Source: Aedes albopictus (Eukaryota; Arthropoda; Insecta; Diptera; Culicidae). From it: a DNA stretch of 64,000 nucleotides. The position numbers and the translations under genes are program-made. Each line of letters begins with the position of its first letter. The stretch's first letter is position 1. The stretch is taken from positions 347,748,505 through 347,812,504 of the forward strand of contig NC_085137.1 in NCBI RefSeq assembly GCF_035046485.1, written 5' to 3'. The notes under the pieces were generated by a model. That model was not told the DNA's origin. It worked only from the letters and a program-made list of their open reading frames with translations, and searched no databases. Positions 21,845 to 33,829 of the stretch are shown here, piece after piece.

Positions 21845-22895
21845 ACGTTGAAAAGATTCGATGCGATGGTATGCAATGTTGGGCTATCGCTATGGTACAA
21901 AAATTGGCCTATTAGTGGATTTAACGTTGGCCTATTGCTTTCCGAGCGCTAGAACCACTTATTCTCTTATTTTTTCAATATTTCTGCTGAAGTAATATCA
22001 CTGTTTGCTCACCAATCTTACTTTAAAATTACATTTTCGGAGCCAAATTTTCACAAAACTATAAATAAATCACTTAAAATACAGTTATATCTTAATTTAT
22101 TAACAAAAACAACGCAACCCAATTATTGTGTTATATTTTTACAGTCACCGCAAACAAAATCTTTCTTCCTGATCTTTTTTCTGGTTCATACGTAAGCAAT
22201 GTTGTTGACGTCACTTTACTAATGAGCCAAAAAAATGTTCTCAATATTCGGCCCACATTTAATTTCTAAAATAGTTATTATTCGTTGAAAACAAATACAA
22301 AAATTCAAAATAGCGTGTTTGACCGTTGTATCAAATGTTCAGTTATCGAAAAATCAATTCGAAATGTACTAGAATCATGCCATTTATGATCAAGTGTATA
22401 TACTACCAACTAAGCCGAAGAATCATGTGACGGTTTCATTCCATGTTAATGCTCCAAAGAGCTTAAATTGAAACGAAATGTTTCAGTTGTTTGTCGCATA
22501 GCTTTTCCGATCTCCAGTTATGCGTGTTTGTTTGCGTTTTTGGTTTACGTTAAGATAGGCCGAACGAGAGGACTATGTCAACGAAACATCCCGATACTTG
22601 AAACTGTGCGATCGCAAAAGCTATATTTTAGCGCTCGTCTTGAAAAAAAAAATCACACTTGATTTGTTATGGAGAAAGTTCAGGTTTTAAAAAATCGTTA
22701 GAAGTCACCCACACACTCATGAATATTATTTAACCCTCCTAAGATGGTAAGGCGCACCAAGATGACATAGTGCACGTTCAGCGAGCCTGTCTTGGTTATA
22801 CTGATCCAAATATCCTACTAGGGTTGAGGGAGTGTTTTTTTTTATTCTTCAATCACTTAACCTAATTTACAGCTCTTTTGTCCACTAGGGCACTG
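21845..22895. other. AT-rich single-copy sequence
   Basis: No gene or repeat boundaries are recognised. The 64-codon frame at 22468-22662 has no recognisable motif. Confidence 0.5.
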
Positions 22896-23275
22896 CGTGA
22901 GCGATTCCAATTATCGGCTGCATTTACACTTTGTACAACGCCTAAATGTATTCTATTCTAATTCTTCTACATCGAACTGGTTGCCGTTGCGCTGCTGTCA
23001 CCATCTACCCTATCATGGTAGAATGATGAGCACGAGGATGTTGATGTTCGTTTTCCAGTCCGATTGGGGGTCCATTATGAGTTGCCATTAGACGATATTC
23101 AAGTTTCCGGGTCCGTTAGAGCATATGCTCAGAAGAGGATTAGGTGTCAGCTGCCCTCGGGGGAAAGAGTAACTGACGAAAAATTGCAAGTGGCCGGGGC
23201 TGGGATCGAACCCATGACCATCCACTTATGAAGTGAACGTGTAGCCACTACGCTACGGGCCCCGGACAAGGGAGT
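22896..23275 (-). mobile_element. tRNA-derived SINE (long-bodied)
   Basis: The minus strand starts near 23270 with ggggcccgtagcgtagtggc. It contains an A-box-like tagcgtagtggctac (23241-23255) and a B box, ggttcgatccc (about 23202-23212). This is a pol III promoter, followed by a non-tRNA body. The head is a tRNA relative but too diverged to be a gene. How far the body extends leftward is uncertain. Confidence 0.65.
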
Positions 23276-24339
23276 CGTTTTGGAAAAACATGTTTTTTCT
23301 AGAAAATCTGCGAAGCGTTCCGACACATGTTAAAAATTTATTGATACAAAAGTACAATGAATAATTGTGGGATGAGAGTGGTTTTGTCAGAGTATGGAAC
23401 GTTTGGAACGTTAAGTTTGGAAGAATGCTGCAACAAACCGAGTTTTTAAGTCGTTCAGTTTTTGATTTTAGCTGACTAGCAGAATAATCGAAATTGTTCA
23501 GGGAAAAGCCAAGGGAACACAAACATCATTTCAATCAAATATTTAATCCAATCTCCCCGATAACACACAGTGTGGTTTATCGATAATTTGAGGGAAATTA
23601 AACAATAATATTATTCATGGCAGCATTTCCAGGAATCCCTTCTGATATGAAAACAAGCAAATAGTTTCCCAACAAGTGTAATTGAACCAGTAAATTACAA
23701 CCCAAGCAGCAGCATTCGCTTCAATTAAATCCAGCAATGCACCGTGTGGTAGGGGTACTCGCTGAGCTTCCTCGCCATAACCCTTTATTCAGGCACCATT
23801 CCGGAACTCACCTGACGCCGTCGGTTACTACCACCACCCATCACCGTCTGGTCTGACCGATCCGAAACTGCGCTACCTACCTACTGTTTGTGTGAAAATT
23901 GATCTTAACAAGTGCAAGTTAATGCTTCCGCCACACACATTGGAAAGGAAGCAGTATGTAGTCTTTCTGTGGTCCGGAAAATCAATATGTGTATGTATGA
24001 AAGTGCCTTTTGCTTCGATTGCGCGATGCGCTGTTCTAAGCCAAAGCATGATAATCGCAAGCAACATACATTCGTTTGCGCCTAAGGAATTGGCAGTAGG
24101 CACGCGATGGGTGAAAGCGGGATGAAATGGGCCTCCAGGTGAATATGTTTTTTTTTTTAATACGAGCTGACAAATACTGAAACATTCGACTAAGTTCTAA
24201 TGTTTTATGTTTTCCCGAGATCAGAAAAAAAATAATAGCACATTCTGATATGAATATCTAAAAATAATTATGGTGTGTTTACTTAAAGGAAGAGATCTGG
24301 AATTGATATATAAAATTAACTTCTTGAAAATAAGATTTT
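23276..24339. other. Mostly single-copy sequence, function unknown
   Basis: A moderately GC-rich block at about 23740-24130 (short frames on both strands) could include host regulatory or exon sequence, but no motif or splice site is convincing. The remainder is AT-rich. Confidence 0.35.
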
Positions 24340-24513
24340 TTTTATCTGTATTAACGAGATTTTTAGCCCTTGGCTAGCTCAATCTCGAGACCCACGCTTT
24401 ACCACCCTTCCGAAGGAAGATCCCACATTTTGCGAGTTTGTTGGGAATGGGATTCGATCCTAGGTCCTCTGCGTGATAGTCAAGTGTTCTAACCATCACA
24501 CCAGGTCCGCTCC
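24340..24513 (-). mobile_element. Feilai-like tRNA-derived SINE
   Basis: The minus strand starts gcggacctggtgtgatgg, with A box tggtgtgatggttagaac (24485-24502) and B box ggatcgaatccc (24449-24460). It continues through ccttcggaagggtggtaaag and ends with agggctaaaaatctcgttaa and an A/T-rich tail. This order and the conserved 3' end match Feilai, the tRNA-related SINE of Aedes aegypti, as I recall it. 3'-only fragments occur at 49058 and 58532. Confidence 0.75.
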
Positions 24514-26828
24514 ACTTGATTAACATGATAAAATCTAGCCAAGAGAATGCCCAAAACCTTACTCTTTGCGCCCTTTCTGTGCACTGGCCAAGTAACAATC
24601 GCGGCAATAGAACGAATGTGAAGCATAGCAGCTTTATTCTCCTCTTCCATGGAAAATAGAAGCTCATTCACATAGAAATAAAAAAAAACGTAAACTTGTT
24701 TGGAAACGTAGGTCCTGGGGAATCTGTACTAACTTGGTTATTACCACATTTCATTGATAACTCGTTTCCGTGGATACTTCAATAGAACTTTATGAAGGTT
24801 TTGTTACTACAAGACCCTTCATTGTGGTATGCCATAGAGGATCATGCCAGGGATCTAAAAAAACATAATCCTGGGATACTTTCCCGGAATTCCCGAGATT
24901 TCCCGAAAATTGAAAAAAATGGCAATAGTGTGGCAATATGTTTATTCTAAATTTTCTTTACCAGTGTTTACATTTTTGTATTCGATTCTTCACTAACTGG
25001 CAGGTGACTACTGGATCTTTTTCTAAGACAATCATGCTTTTGATGAAATTTTCGTTAATATGCTACTAGTTTTTTTTTGTATATCAGTATGTGGATTCTG
25101 AGGATTGATTTAGGTTATTTCTAGGTTGTTGTGGTAGTATTCCTGGAATTTATGGCCATATTTCTTGCAACATTTTTAATTATCGAAAAACTCTGTAGAG
25201 TCTTCAGTTCTTTTTTTTTTTCTCGGTAGGAGCAGATCGTTAAAAATAATTTGAAGGATGCGATGACTACTTCTCTTGGAATTTCAACAGTGATTCCCAA
25301 AATGGGCGAAAACTAGGTTCAAGGGGGCTAAAATTAGATAAATGAAAAATCGGAGGCGGAAATACTTCCCACAATGAATAAAATTCATCAATTGAACGAA
25401 TAGGTAACACGGAGTATCTAATCTGTGAAATCGTGGAAAATAGATTCTGTTTCAAAACATGAATAGAAATTGGTTTAATCACGCAGAAAAAAATATGGTA
25501 GAATCAAAAATATTTGAGGTAAAATCAAACAAATTGTCAATTTGTTCAGACCACAAAAATAAAACTGTTTGGAACAAATCAAACGCCTGATTTGAAGCAA
25601 ATGTAATTCATTTCTGACTAGTTATGTTAGAAACAATTGCATTTTTTTAGTTTTGTGTGGCAGGTCGGCCCTGCGGGGATATTTATTTTCCCATTATTGC
25701 CCGTTGTGAAGATTTATAGATTCCAACGCAAATAAATGATTAGGCTCATTTTCAGCGTAGGTGCGTTATAAATGTTTGTTTACAATGAAAAACTATCACC
25801 AAATGTGTACCTAACAACACAGCGTAAAACACTCACCAGGACGCGGTCTGGTTTTATATCTGTGGGCCCACGCAAGAAAATTCCACGCAACTAATTTTCG
25901 CGCAGGAGTCTAAACAGGTGGAATCTCCGCAATAAATGTTCAAACTCTTTCCCTGCGCCGGGAAAGATTCACCTCCCCCGTGGCACTTCCAATGCCAACA
26001 TCATGTTCAGGTCTCAAGAAAGCAACAAAATTCCATGAATACTTTTCAGCAAACATTTTTTTGCAGGAAGAAATCGTCGATCTTGCAGCTGTAAACTTGT
26101 GCGGAACTTGTGCTATGACATGACTTGTTTTTGTTATCCACGGTGGAACTAGGTGCTCCTCAATGGGTATTGAAGAAATCAATATGTAATTGAGTTTGTA
26201 TTAAAAATTTAAATTAGGGTTTCAAACATTTTATCAAATTATCGAATGAACATGAACATTTTTGTTTCAAATAAACGGTATTTGTCTCGGTGATTGCACA
26301 GAAACGAGTGTCATATCTATTTTGGTTAGTATTTCCGGGAGGATTCCTTAAAAATCTTTCTTCAGGAGCCTCCGGATGTTTTATTTGCCAATCTGGAAAT
26401 CCCAAATAAATATTGAGGGAATTTCCAACAAACTTCCTTATCAAACATGTTCACTACAGAGAGTTGCTTGTCTCACTTCATGGGAACATTTTACTTTGAT
26501 TCTGATTGGTTCGAGTTTCCACTTTCCAGTCTAATCATGATGAAGTTTTAGCCGGATTTCATAAGCACTCGGCTTGTGGAAGCTCTGGAAGACGATCTCC
26601 AGAGTAAATTATTATAAGTTTTCTAGTGTGATAAGTCATTAAATTTCTGGAAGTATGCCAAAGAAGCAAATTATTTTTTATCTTCTTTCAGCTTTTAGGT
26701 GAGAAAGTCCTTGAAATGTTTCAAGAAAGCCTCTTGAATTCATAATTTATTTGAGAATTTCTTCCAAGAAGCGTTTACATTTTGATGTTATATTATTTTG
26801 GCTTTAAAGGCTGTAGTAATGCTTTATT
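24514..26828. other. AT-rich sequence without recognised genes
   Basis: Contains a short cccggaattcccgag stretch near 24895 and scattered A-rich tracts. No coding feature or complete element is defined. Short open frames at 25267-25482, 25940-26182 and 26214-26444 have no recognisable motif. Confidence 0.5.
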
Positions 26829-26945
26829 CAGGGTGTCTACTACCTGGACAAACTTGGAAACCTGGAATCCTCAGGGAATTTTATATAAAACCCGGAATAC
26901 TCAGGGAAGATCGTGAATACTCAGGGAAATTTAGCATCGACAAAA
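26829..26945. mobile_element. Candidate left end of a large CAGGGTGTCTAC element
   Basis: It reads cagggtgtctactacctgg, then repeats of cctggaatactcagggaa. A plausible complementary end (ttatgagtagacactctg) lies at about 32752-32769. The terminal match is imperfect and no target duplication was found, so pairing the two ends is inference. The interval between them holds the I-like retrotransposon. Confidence 0.45.
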
Positions 26946-27480
26946 AAAATATAAACATTGGGTCGCATGAAAAGAAATTAGCAAATCTTATTAATTGTAG
27001 ATCTACTCAGAAAAAGAGTCCACAGAGTTTACTACATCGTGGGTATAAATAAAAAAGCATTGATTTGTAGTGGTGTGTATCCATCTAGAAAATCGGCTAC
27101 AACGAGTTTTCGAGAAATTCCGTCAGGGTTTCTTTCTGGAAGTTCTTTGAAGATACCTCTTGAAATTCCTCCCAGAGCACATTGGAGTAAATCACATCAA
27201 AACCTGATCATAAGTGGAAAAACTCAAAATGAAATAATTGGGTTTTCCGTTGTGTTTTTGCCAAGTGTAGTTATCGTGTAATCGTTTGACAGCTAAGCAG
27301 TGTACAAATGTTTTGATTACGCTTATCAGAAGAGGTTAAGTGAAGCTGAAGTTTAGCCGTTTTCTTTGATATAACTCACAGCGCGTGCTAGTTTTGACCG
27401 TACAAAGTGAATGAAATTGATAGTCAATCAATTCAACAATGCAGTTTGTTAAAGAAGGTTAATGTTGTTATTCTGTTAAT

Positions 27481-29874
27481 TTGAAACCCAAACAAATTGA
27501 CGTTGAATTCACATACAATATATATATATTCAATCTTCTTAAGAATCTCCCAGATATCGCAAAAAGACGATTACTAGACCTGTTCAACTCATTCATGGAG
27601 AACAACATCGTTCCGCATGAATGGAGACAGGTCAAAGTAATAGCTATTCAAAAGCCTGGTAAACCAGCGTCTGATCATAATTCATACCGCCACCGCCCAA
27701 TTGCTATGTTATCATGTTTAAGGAAATTGTTGGAAAAAATGATCCTATCGCGACTCGACCATTGGGTTGAATCCAATAACTTGCTTTCAAATACACAATT
27801 CGGGTTCCGCAAGGGCAAAGGAACAAACGATTGTCTAGCGTTGCTTTCAACAGATATTCAACTAGCCTTTGCGGAAAAGGAGCAACTGGCTTCAGTTTTC
27901 TTGGATATTAAGGGCGCTTTTGATTCAGTTTCCATAGAAATATTGTCAGAAAAACTGCACAATAGTGGACTACCCGGACTTTTAAACAATTTCTTGTATA
28001 ACTTGTTGTCAGAAAAACATATGAGCTTCAATCTCGGACAACTGACAACTTCCAGAATTAGCTACATGGGCCTACCCCAAGGCTCATGTTTAAGTCCCTT
28101 GCTTAATAATTTCTACGTGAAAGACATTGATAGCTGTCTGGAAGGACAATGCACGCTAAGACAACTTGCAGATGATGCTGTGGTTTCTCTCAAAGGCCCG
28201 CATGCAGAAATGTTGCAAAGACCATTGCAAAGTTCCTTAAACAATCTTTCCATTTGGGCAAGAAATTTAGGGATCGAGTTTTCTCCGCAAAAAACTCAAT
28301 TGGTTGTGTTTTCTAGAAAGCGGAACCCAGCCCAACTGAAACTCAACCTTTTGGGAATAGAAATCGATCAATCTTTGACTTCGAAATACCTTGGGGTCTG
28401 GTTTGATTTAAAAGGCACTTGGGGTACCCAAATCAAGTATTTGGTGCAAAAATGTCAACAAAGGATCAATTTTCTACGCACAATTACCGGCACATGGTGG
28501 GGTGCTCACCCGGAAGACCTCATAAAACATTACAAAACGACTATTCTCTCGGTTCTCAAGTATGGCTCTTTCTGTTTCCACTCAGCAGCAAACTGCCACC
28601 TATTAAAGTTGGAACGAATTCAATACCGTTGTCTGCGTATTGCCCTCGGTTGCATGCACTCAACGCATAATGCGAGCCTAGAGGTCCTGGCAGGGGTGAA
28701 ACCTCTCCAGAACCGCTTCTGGGAGCTCTCGCTAAGGTTACTTATCAAGTGTGGAGTGAGCAACACACTTGTGATTGAAAACTTCGAAGAAATGCTCACT
28801 CTGAATACTCAGTCAAAATTTATGGGAATCTATCATTTCTACATGTCATCTGACATAAGCCTCCCAGGTCATAATCCACCTCGTGTACACTTCACCAATG
28901 ACAGTTCCTCTGTTAAATACGATCTGTCAATGAAACAAGCTATTCATGTAATTCCAGATCAACTTCGATGTATATCTATTCCTCGCATTTTTAACGAAAA
29001 GTACCAACATGTCAATTCCTGTAAGAGATTCTTCACTGATGGGTCTCGCATAAATGGATCCACTGGTTTCAGTGTCTTCAATGAAAATTTCGCCGCCTTC
29101 CGCAAATTTCAGGAACCTTGTTCAGTTTATGTTGCTGAGCTGGCAGCAATCAACTTCGCTTTGGGGATGATTTCCAACATGCCCGTAGACCATTTCTTCA
29201 TCTTCTCGGATAGTCTTAGTTCGATTGAGGCACTCCGGTCGATGAAACCTGTTAAACATCCATCTTACTTTCTTACAAAAATAAGGAAGCAGATGGGTGC
29301 ACTGGTCGAAAGATCCTACAAGATTACCTTTGTATGGGTCCCCTCACACTGCTCAATTTATGACAATGAGAAGGCGGACTCTCTCGCAAAGGTGGGCGCA
29401 CAGGAAGGTGAGATCTATGATAGAAGAATTTCACATGATGAATTTTTCCATTTAGTTCGCCAGAGTTCTCTTCAAAGTTGGCAAAATGATTGGCGAGATG
29501 GCCAGCTGGGACGGTGGTTACATTCCATTATTCCTAATGTTTCCTTGCGAGCGTGGTGGCATGGTTTGGATGTAAGTCGAAATTTCATTCGCGTAATGTC
29601 AAGGCTTATGTCCAACCATTACTCGCTAGATGCGCATTTACACAGGATTAACCTCGCGTTGAGCAATGTTTCTACTAAGTGCGGTTCCGGTTATGATGAC
29701 ATCGACCACGTAGTTTGGCAATGCCCGGATAATGACGCCTCCAGAGCACTACTTTTGGATACCCTTGAGGCCCGAGGTAGACATCCCTTTGTTCTTGTGA
29801 GAGATGTGTTGGGCACTCGCGATGTCACTTATATGCTATGCATTTACGACTTTCTTCGTTTGTCTTGTATATAG
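27481..29874 (+). CDS. I-like non-LTR retrotransposon ORF2 (RT + RNase H), 5'-truncated
   Basis: A 797-codon open frame; in-frame stop at 27460. RT domain at about residues 20-300: VKVIAIQKPGKP, then RPIAMLSCLRKLLEKMI, then QFGFRKGKGTNDCLALLS, motif A FLDIKGAFDS (D142), motif B GLPQGSCLSPLL, and motif C QLADDAVV (D231, D232), where Leu replaces the usual Tyr/Phe. RNase H at about 515-640: FFTDGS (D520), YVAELAAINFAL (E553), FSDSLSSIEAL (D577), and DNEKADSLAK (D633); all four acidic positions are kept. A C-terminal Cys-His segment (CGSGYDDIDHVVWQC) follows. Endonuclease and ORF1 are absent, so it cannot move alone. Homology begins near 27520, and the first codons (TTG start) are probably flanking sequence. 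RNase H favours the I group over Jockey. Confidence 0.88.
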   Translation: MKPKQIDVEFTYNIYIFNLLKNLPDIAKRRLLDLFNSFMENNIVPHEWRQVKVIAIQKPGKPASDHNSYRHRPIAMLSCLRKLLEKMILSRLDHWVESNNLLSNTQFGFRKGKGTNDCLALLSTDIQLAFAEKEQLASVFLDIKGAFDSVSIEILSEKLHNSGLPGLLNNFLYNLLSEKHMSFNLGQLTTSRISYMGLPQGSCLSPLLNNFYVKDIDSCLEGQCTLRQLADDAVVSLKGPHAEMLQRPLQSSLNNLSIWARNLGIEFSPQKTQLVVFSRKRNPAQLKLNLLGIEIDQSLTSKYLGVWFDLKGTWGTQIKYLVQKCQQRINFLRTITGTWWGAHPEDLIKHYKTTILSVLKYGSFCFHSAANCHLLKLERIQYRCLRIALGCMHSTHNASLEVLAGVKPLQNRFWELSLRLLIKCGVSNTLVIENFEEMLTLNTQSKFMGIYHFYMSSDISLPGHNPPRVHFTNDSSSVKYDLSMKQAIHVIPDQLRCISIPRIFNEKYQHVNSCKRFFTDGSRINGSTGFSVFNENFAAFRKFQEPCSVYVAELAAINFALGMISNMPVDHFFIFSDSLSSIEALRSMKPVKHPSYFLTKIRKQMGALVERSYKITFVWVPSHCSIYDNEKADSLAKVGAQEGEIYDRRISHDEFFHLVRQSSLQSWQNDWRDGQLGRWLHSIIPNVSLRAWWHGLDVSRNFIRVMSRLMSNHYSLDAHLHRINLALSNVSTKCGSGYDDIDHVVWQCPDNDASRALLLDTLEARGRHPFVLVRDVLGTRDVTYMLCIYDFLRLSCI

Positions 29875-30515
29875 GTTTAATTCTCTTGTGTTTTCTCCCT
29901 CAGTTTTTTTTCTCTGTTTTCGTCTTTGTGTTGTTCCTGGCCATCCGGCAGATGAAAAGCCCGCTACAATCTGGTGCTGAATCACTACGAAGACAACGAA
30001 TACGCCATTACGCTACACAGATAAAAATAATGACATTTACACGTCATGTAAACTTAATTTTGGTAATGTAAACTTAGTGTTATGATGGTTTACATGATAT
30101 ATCATGTAAATTTACATTATATGTCATGTAAAAACTCAGAGTTATGCTGAATTACATGACATATAACGGAAGTTTACATGATATTTCATGAATTTTACAT
30201 GATATGTCATGTAAACTTCTGTGATATCTCACGCTCCAGTTATGTGCATCATATGTCATAGAATTTTACACTCTTTTTTCGATCTGTGTATACCTTCCGG
30301 ATGAGCTTCAGAGAACCCTTACCCCCAGTCCTTACCACGCCCATCCTAAAAGCATATGTGACCCACTAATCTCGAGCTGCCACGAGTACCCTGGCTCCGT
30401 CCCGTACTAACTATGTTGCATAAGAATCAAATTTGTACATAAAATACAAAAAATGAATTTTGGCTCCGCAAAGCGTTAAACGCGATTGAGCCCCAAATAA
30501 ATGAACTGGTTAAAA
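29875..30515 (+). other. 3' untranslated region of the I-like element
   Basis: Follows the stop codon directly. It ends with ggctccgcaaagcgttaaac, then gattgagccccaaataaatg, a typical non-LTR 3' end in mosquitoes, then A-rich sequence. It is interrupted by the TA-flanked MITE at 30016-30288. Confidence 0.65.
30016..30288. mobile_element. 273-bp TA-flanked MITE in the I-like 3' UTR
   Basis: It starts CACAGATAAAAA and ends TTTTTTCGATCTGTG, flanked by TA (30014-30015 and 30289-30290). The interior is a run of about six palindromic units of type tttacatgatatgtcatg. The TA target suggests mobilisation by a Tc1/mariner-type transposase. Confidence 0.85.
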
Positions 30516-31129
30516 AAAATACATACAATATATGAAAATATTGAAAAAAAAATTGATGGAATCCTTTACCGTACATTCAAAATGAAATAAGTTGATTTTC
30601 CGGCTGTTTCCGGAAAATCTGCGTTTAGTGTATGATGAAACTATTGTTTCTCTTTCAAATGCAGAAAGAAATCCTTCCGGATGTTTCCGATTTCAAAAGT
30701 TACAACACTTTAAAAAAAATCGTGATAATTATAATATTATATGATATTATTTGCCTCAAAACACTATTTGGCCCTCTGAACGTATTTTTGCTAAAAACTA
30801 GAACTCAACAGCTTTCAAGCGAAAAAAAGAAGTTTAAAATCGGTCAACTGGTTCAAAAGTTGTGATTTTTTGAAAAATTTTAGTTTCGAAAAATCCTGAC
30901 TTTTACAATCATAAAGTTGGTCACCCTAATGACGAAGTAAAATAATACGAAAACTATGAAATACGTTTCATTACTAATTTGGGTTGCATTTGGGTTGTGA
31001 AAATGCGTGAAAATAATTTTGATCAGTTTTGATGTACTAGGTGCTCCACTGTGCATTGGTCTTGATAAACATTTTTGAACTCCTTCCGGATTCCTAACAG
31101 AATTTTTCCAAAATTCGAACATTTCGTTC
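30516..31129. other. AT-rich sequence
   Basis: No gene or element is recognised. Confidence 0.5.
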
Positions 31130-32420
31130 CGGGGTTCTTGCTTGAGAATTCATATCTTTATACAGAATTCCCCTAGAGGATTTCCCAGTATTGCATCCAG
31201 AGTTTCCGTGGGTTTCTATCAGGATTTATCAGGAGATCTCCACAAGAGCTTCTCTCAGGACATACCGCAGATGTTGTCGTGAAATTTCTGTTAAACTTTC
31301 TCTAATATTTGTTAGAATCCCCTTTATAGAGTTATTTCTGGTGCTTCTACTTAAGCTGCTCCAAGAGTTTTTAGGAGTTTTACACTAATTTTCTGGAGGG
31401 ATTCCTTCCGGCATTTCTTTCAAAATTTCTTCTGTGGTTTTTTCAACAAATTTCGATAGTTTTGGTTTCCTCCTTGGATTTCTACAGCAGTTTAAGCTGG
31501 TATATTTCCCAAAGGTTGTCACGGGATTTCTTTTGAGATTTCTCTCGAATTTTTTTTCGAGACTTCTCTCAGAAGATTCCTTCGATTGTTGATCCTGGGA
31601 TGTCTCTCAGAGCTTTTCAGATTTCAGATTTTATCCCGGACTTCCTCCTAAGATTTTTTGGAGAGTTTTCTGGGATTTATTCAGGAGTTACTGCCGGTAT
31701 TTCTCATGGAGTTCGTCCCGTGCTTTTTTATATATATATTTTTAAGGCTTTTCCTTGATTATGTATTATCTTGCAGTGATCCATTTGAGATTATTTTCTT
31801 ACTGATTTTTCTAGAGATTATTGCAAGAGCTGTTTTCGGAATCTCTACCAGAAATTAGCCCGAGATTCTGGAAGCTCATTTTTGGGATTTATTAAAAACA
31901 TCCTCCCAGGGTTCTTGCAAGATTTTTTCAAAGTGTTTTTGCTCGGAATGTCTTCTGGAAGAACTTACGAGATTTCTTGTAAGAAATTCCCGGATAATCT
32001 TAAAAAAGTTCTGGGACTAAAGAAACTAAGCACGAAATCCCACAAGAAAATCCACGAGAAATATGTCTCTGGGAGAAATGCCTGGAGGAACTTCTGCAAA
32101 CATCCCGAAAAAAATTGTTGGAAAACTATCCCAAAACCGCAAACATAAATTCCTGGAAGAACTTTTTTTGAAAAGATCTCTGGGAGCAATCTAGCGAGAA
32201 ACTCTGGAAGAAAGTCCGGGGATACATACTCAAGCAGAGACCCCGTGATAACCTTGAAAACCTGAAATCGTGAAAAATACGTTAATAGTAAAGACTTCTG
32301 GATATACTTGGGAAAACTGGAGCAAGCCAGATAAGATAATTACAAGGAAAAACTTAGCGAGATTCTGGAAATGAATTTAGAGGAGGAATTCTGGAAACAT
32401 TTGAAGGAATAATCATGGGT
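31130..32420. repeat. GGAATTCC/GATTTCTC-type degenerate array
   Basis: Imperfect short units such as gagatttctctcagg and gggattcttccgg. It belongs to the class of arrays seen elsewhere in the window. Open frames across it (31191-31388, 31658-31858 and 31882-32148) are repeat translation. Confidence 0.7.
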
Positions 32421-32689
32421 AGAATTTCGAAATCTCAACATCAGCATAGAGTACACGCATCAAAGTTTTTATTCAAAACTGTGTATGGAATTAACCGGTC
32501 AAATAATCTATGGAATAACTGATTGAGCTCCTGATTGGGGTTTCCTGATTTTTTAGAGTAGGTATTTGAATGTCATTGTAGGTGGTAATATCAAATATCC
32601 CTAAAACTTTTCACTTAAGTTTTGAGGAAGTTTCTGTATGAAAAGAAGGAATTGAAATAGAATTTAAAAAAAATTGGGCTATTTTTTTA

Positions 32690-32769
32690 TTTTTAACATT
32701 TAAAATTTCCCCCTGAAAAACCTGAAAAACTATAGGAACTTTTTTTGTCTTATGAGTAGACACTCTGAT
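32690..32769. mobile_element. Candidate right end of the CAGGGTGTCTAC element
   Basis: ccctgaaaaacctgaaaaac and then atgagtagacactctg form an imperfect complement to the left end at 26829. No target duplication was confirmed. Confidence 0.4.
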
Positions 32770-32774
32770 TAAAC

Positions 32775-33780
32775 AGGCATCATCTTGGATATTGATCCGC
32801 CATTTTGGTTATTTAGGTTGCTATTTTTGGACTTCGGAAATCCTTCCTATACTAAATATACCCATATTGAAAAAGCCTTAAACACCTTCAAATACCCGCC
32901 ATCTTGGAGTTTAGACCGCCATCGCGAATATTCTGGTCGCTATTTTTGGAGTCCAGACATTTTCCCTATGCCAAATATATCCTATATTGCATGATTTTAG
33001 AGCCTGAAACACAATTCAACAGCCACTATATTGAATTTTGAGCATCCATCTTGAATTTTTGACCGCCATCTTGGATATTCCGGTTGACATTTTTAGAATG
33101 CAGACATTTTTTTCATACCAAATATACTCATGTTGCATGGTTTTAGGGCCTAAAACTTCTTCAAACAGCTGCCATCTTGGGCTTAAGACCGCTTATATTG
33201 TATATTCTGGTCACCAGTTTTGGAGCTCAGACTTCTTCTTCATACCAAATATTTCCCATATTGTATAGTTTTACAGCCTAAAACTCTATTAAACAGCCAC
33301 CATCTTGTATTTGGAGTCGCCATCTTAGATTTTAGACTACCAACTTGGATATTTTGATCGCCATTTTTGAACTCCAGACACCTGAATTGCATGTTTTAGC
33401 CAAAAACTACAGATACATTCCGCATACCAAATACGTGGATACACAGTTATGGATCACACACGGTTACGGATCAATTCGATGTTTACGGTCGTATGTTGTA
33501 GCTTAGCATGGCATGGCGTTTCATAGTATAGTGTTTATGCTATAAAGATTATGCTATGTTATGTCATGCTGTGCAGTGAGGCGACATTTGACCGTAAACA
33601 TCGAATCGATCCATAACCGTGTGTGATCCATAACTGTGTATCCACGGTATACCCATATTGCTTGGTTTTAGAGCCTAAAACTCAATTAAACTGTCGACAT
33701 ATTTAATTGTGGGCTGCCATCTTTTTAGGCCGCAATTTTGAATTTTGAGCCGACATCGTGGAATTTATGGTCTCCATTGT
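32775..33780. repeat. ~130-bp tandem repeat, CCATCTTGGA type
   Basis: The marker taccaaatatacccatattg or a variant occurs near 32850, 32966, 33116, 33241 and 33428/33648, with intervening gccatcttggatattttgg-type text. Spacing is roughly 115-150 bp. The last unit is split by a MITE at 33434-33647. Frames at 32785-32994 and 33038-33268 are repeat translation. Confidence 0.8.
33434..33647. mobile_element. 214-bp TA-flanked foldback MITE
   Basis: ~57-bp arms (33434-33490 and about 33590-33647) start cgtggatacacagttatgg and end ccataactgtgtatccacgg. The element is flanked by TA at 33432-33433 and 33648-33649. Removing it restores accaaatatacccatattg, which is the sequence of neighbouring tandem units, so the insertion site is certain. 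Confidence 0.92.
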
Positions 33781-33829
33781 AGATTCTCGCACAAAATTCG
33801 TCAACCATGCTAAAAGTTACAAAAATCGG

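Noticed and set aside
23195..23270. Possible tRNA gene on the minus strand
   Set aside because: Pol III boxes are present, but the sequence continues into a SINE body and does not close as a full tRNA.
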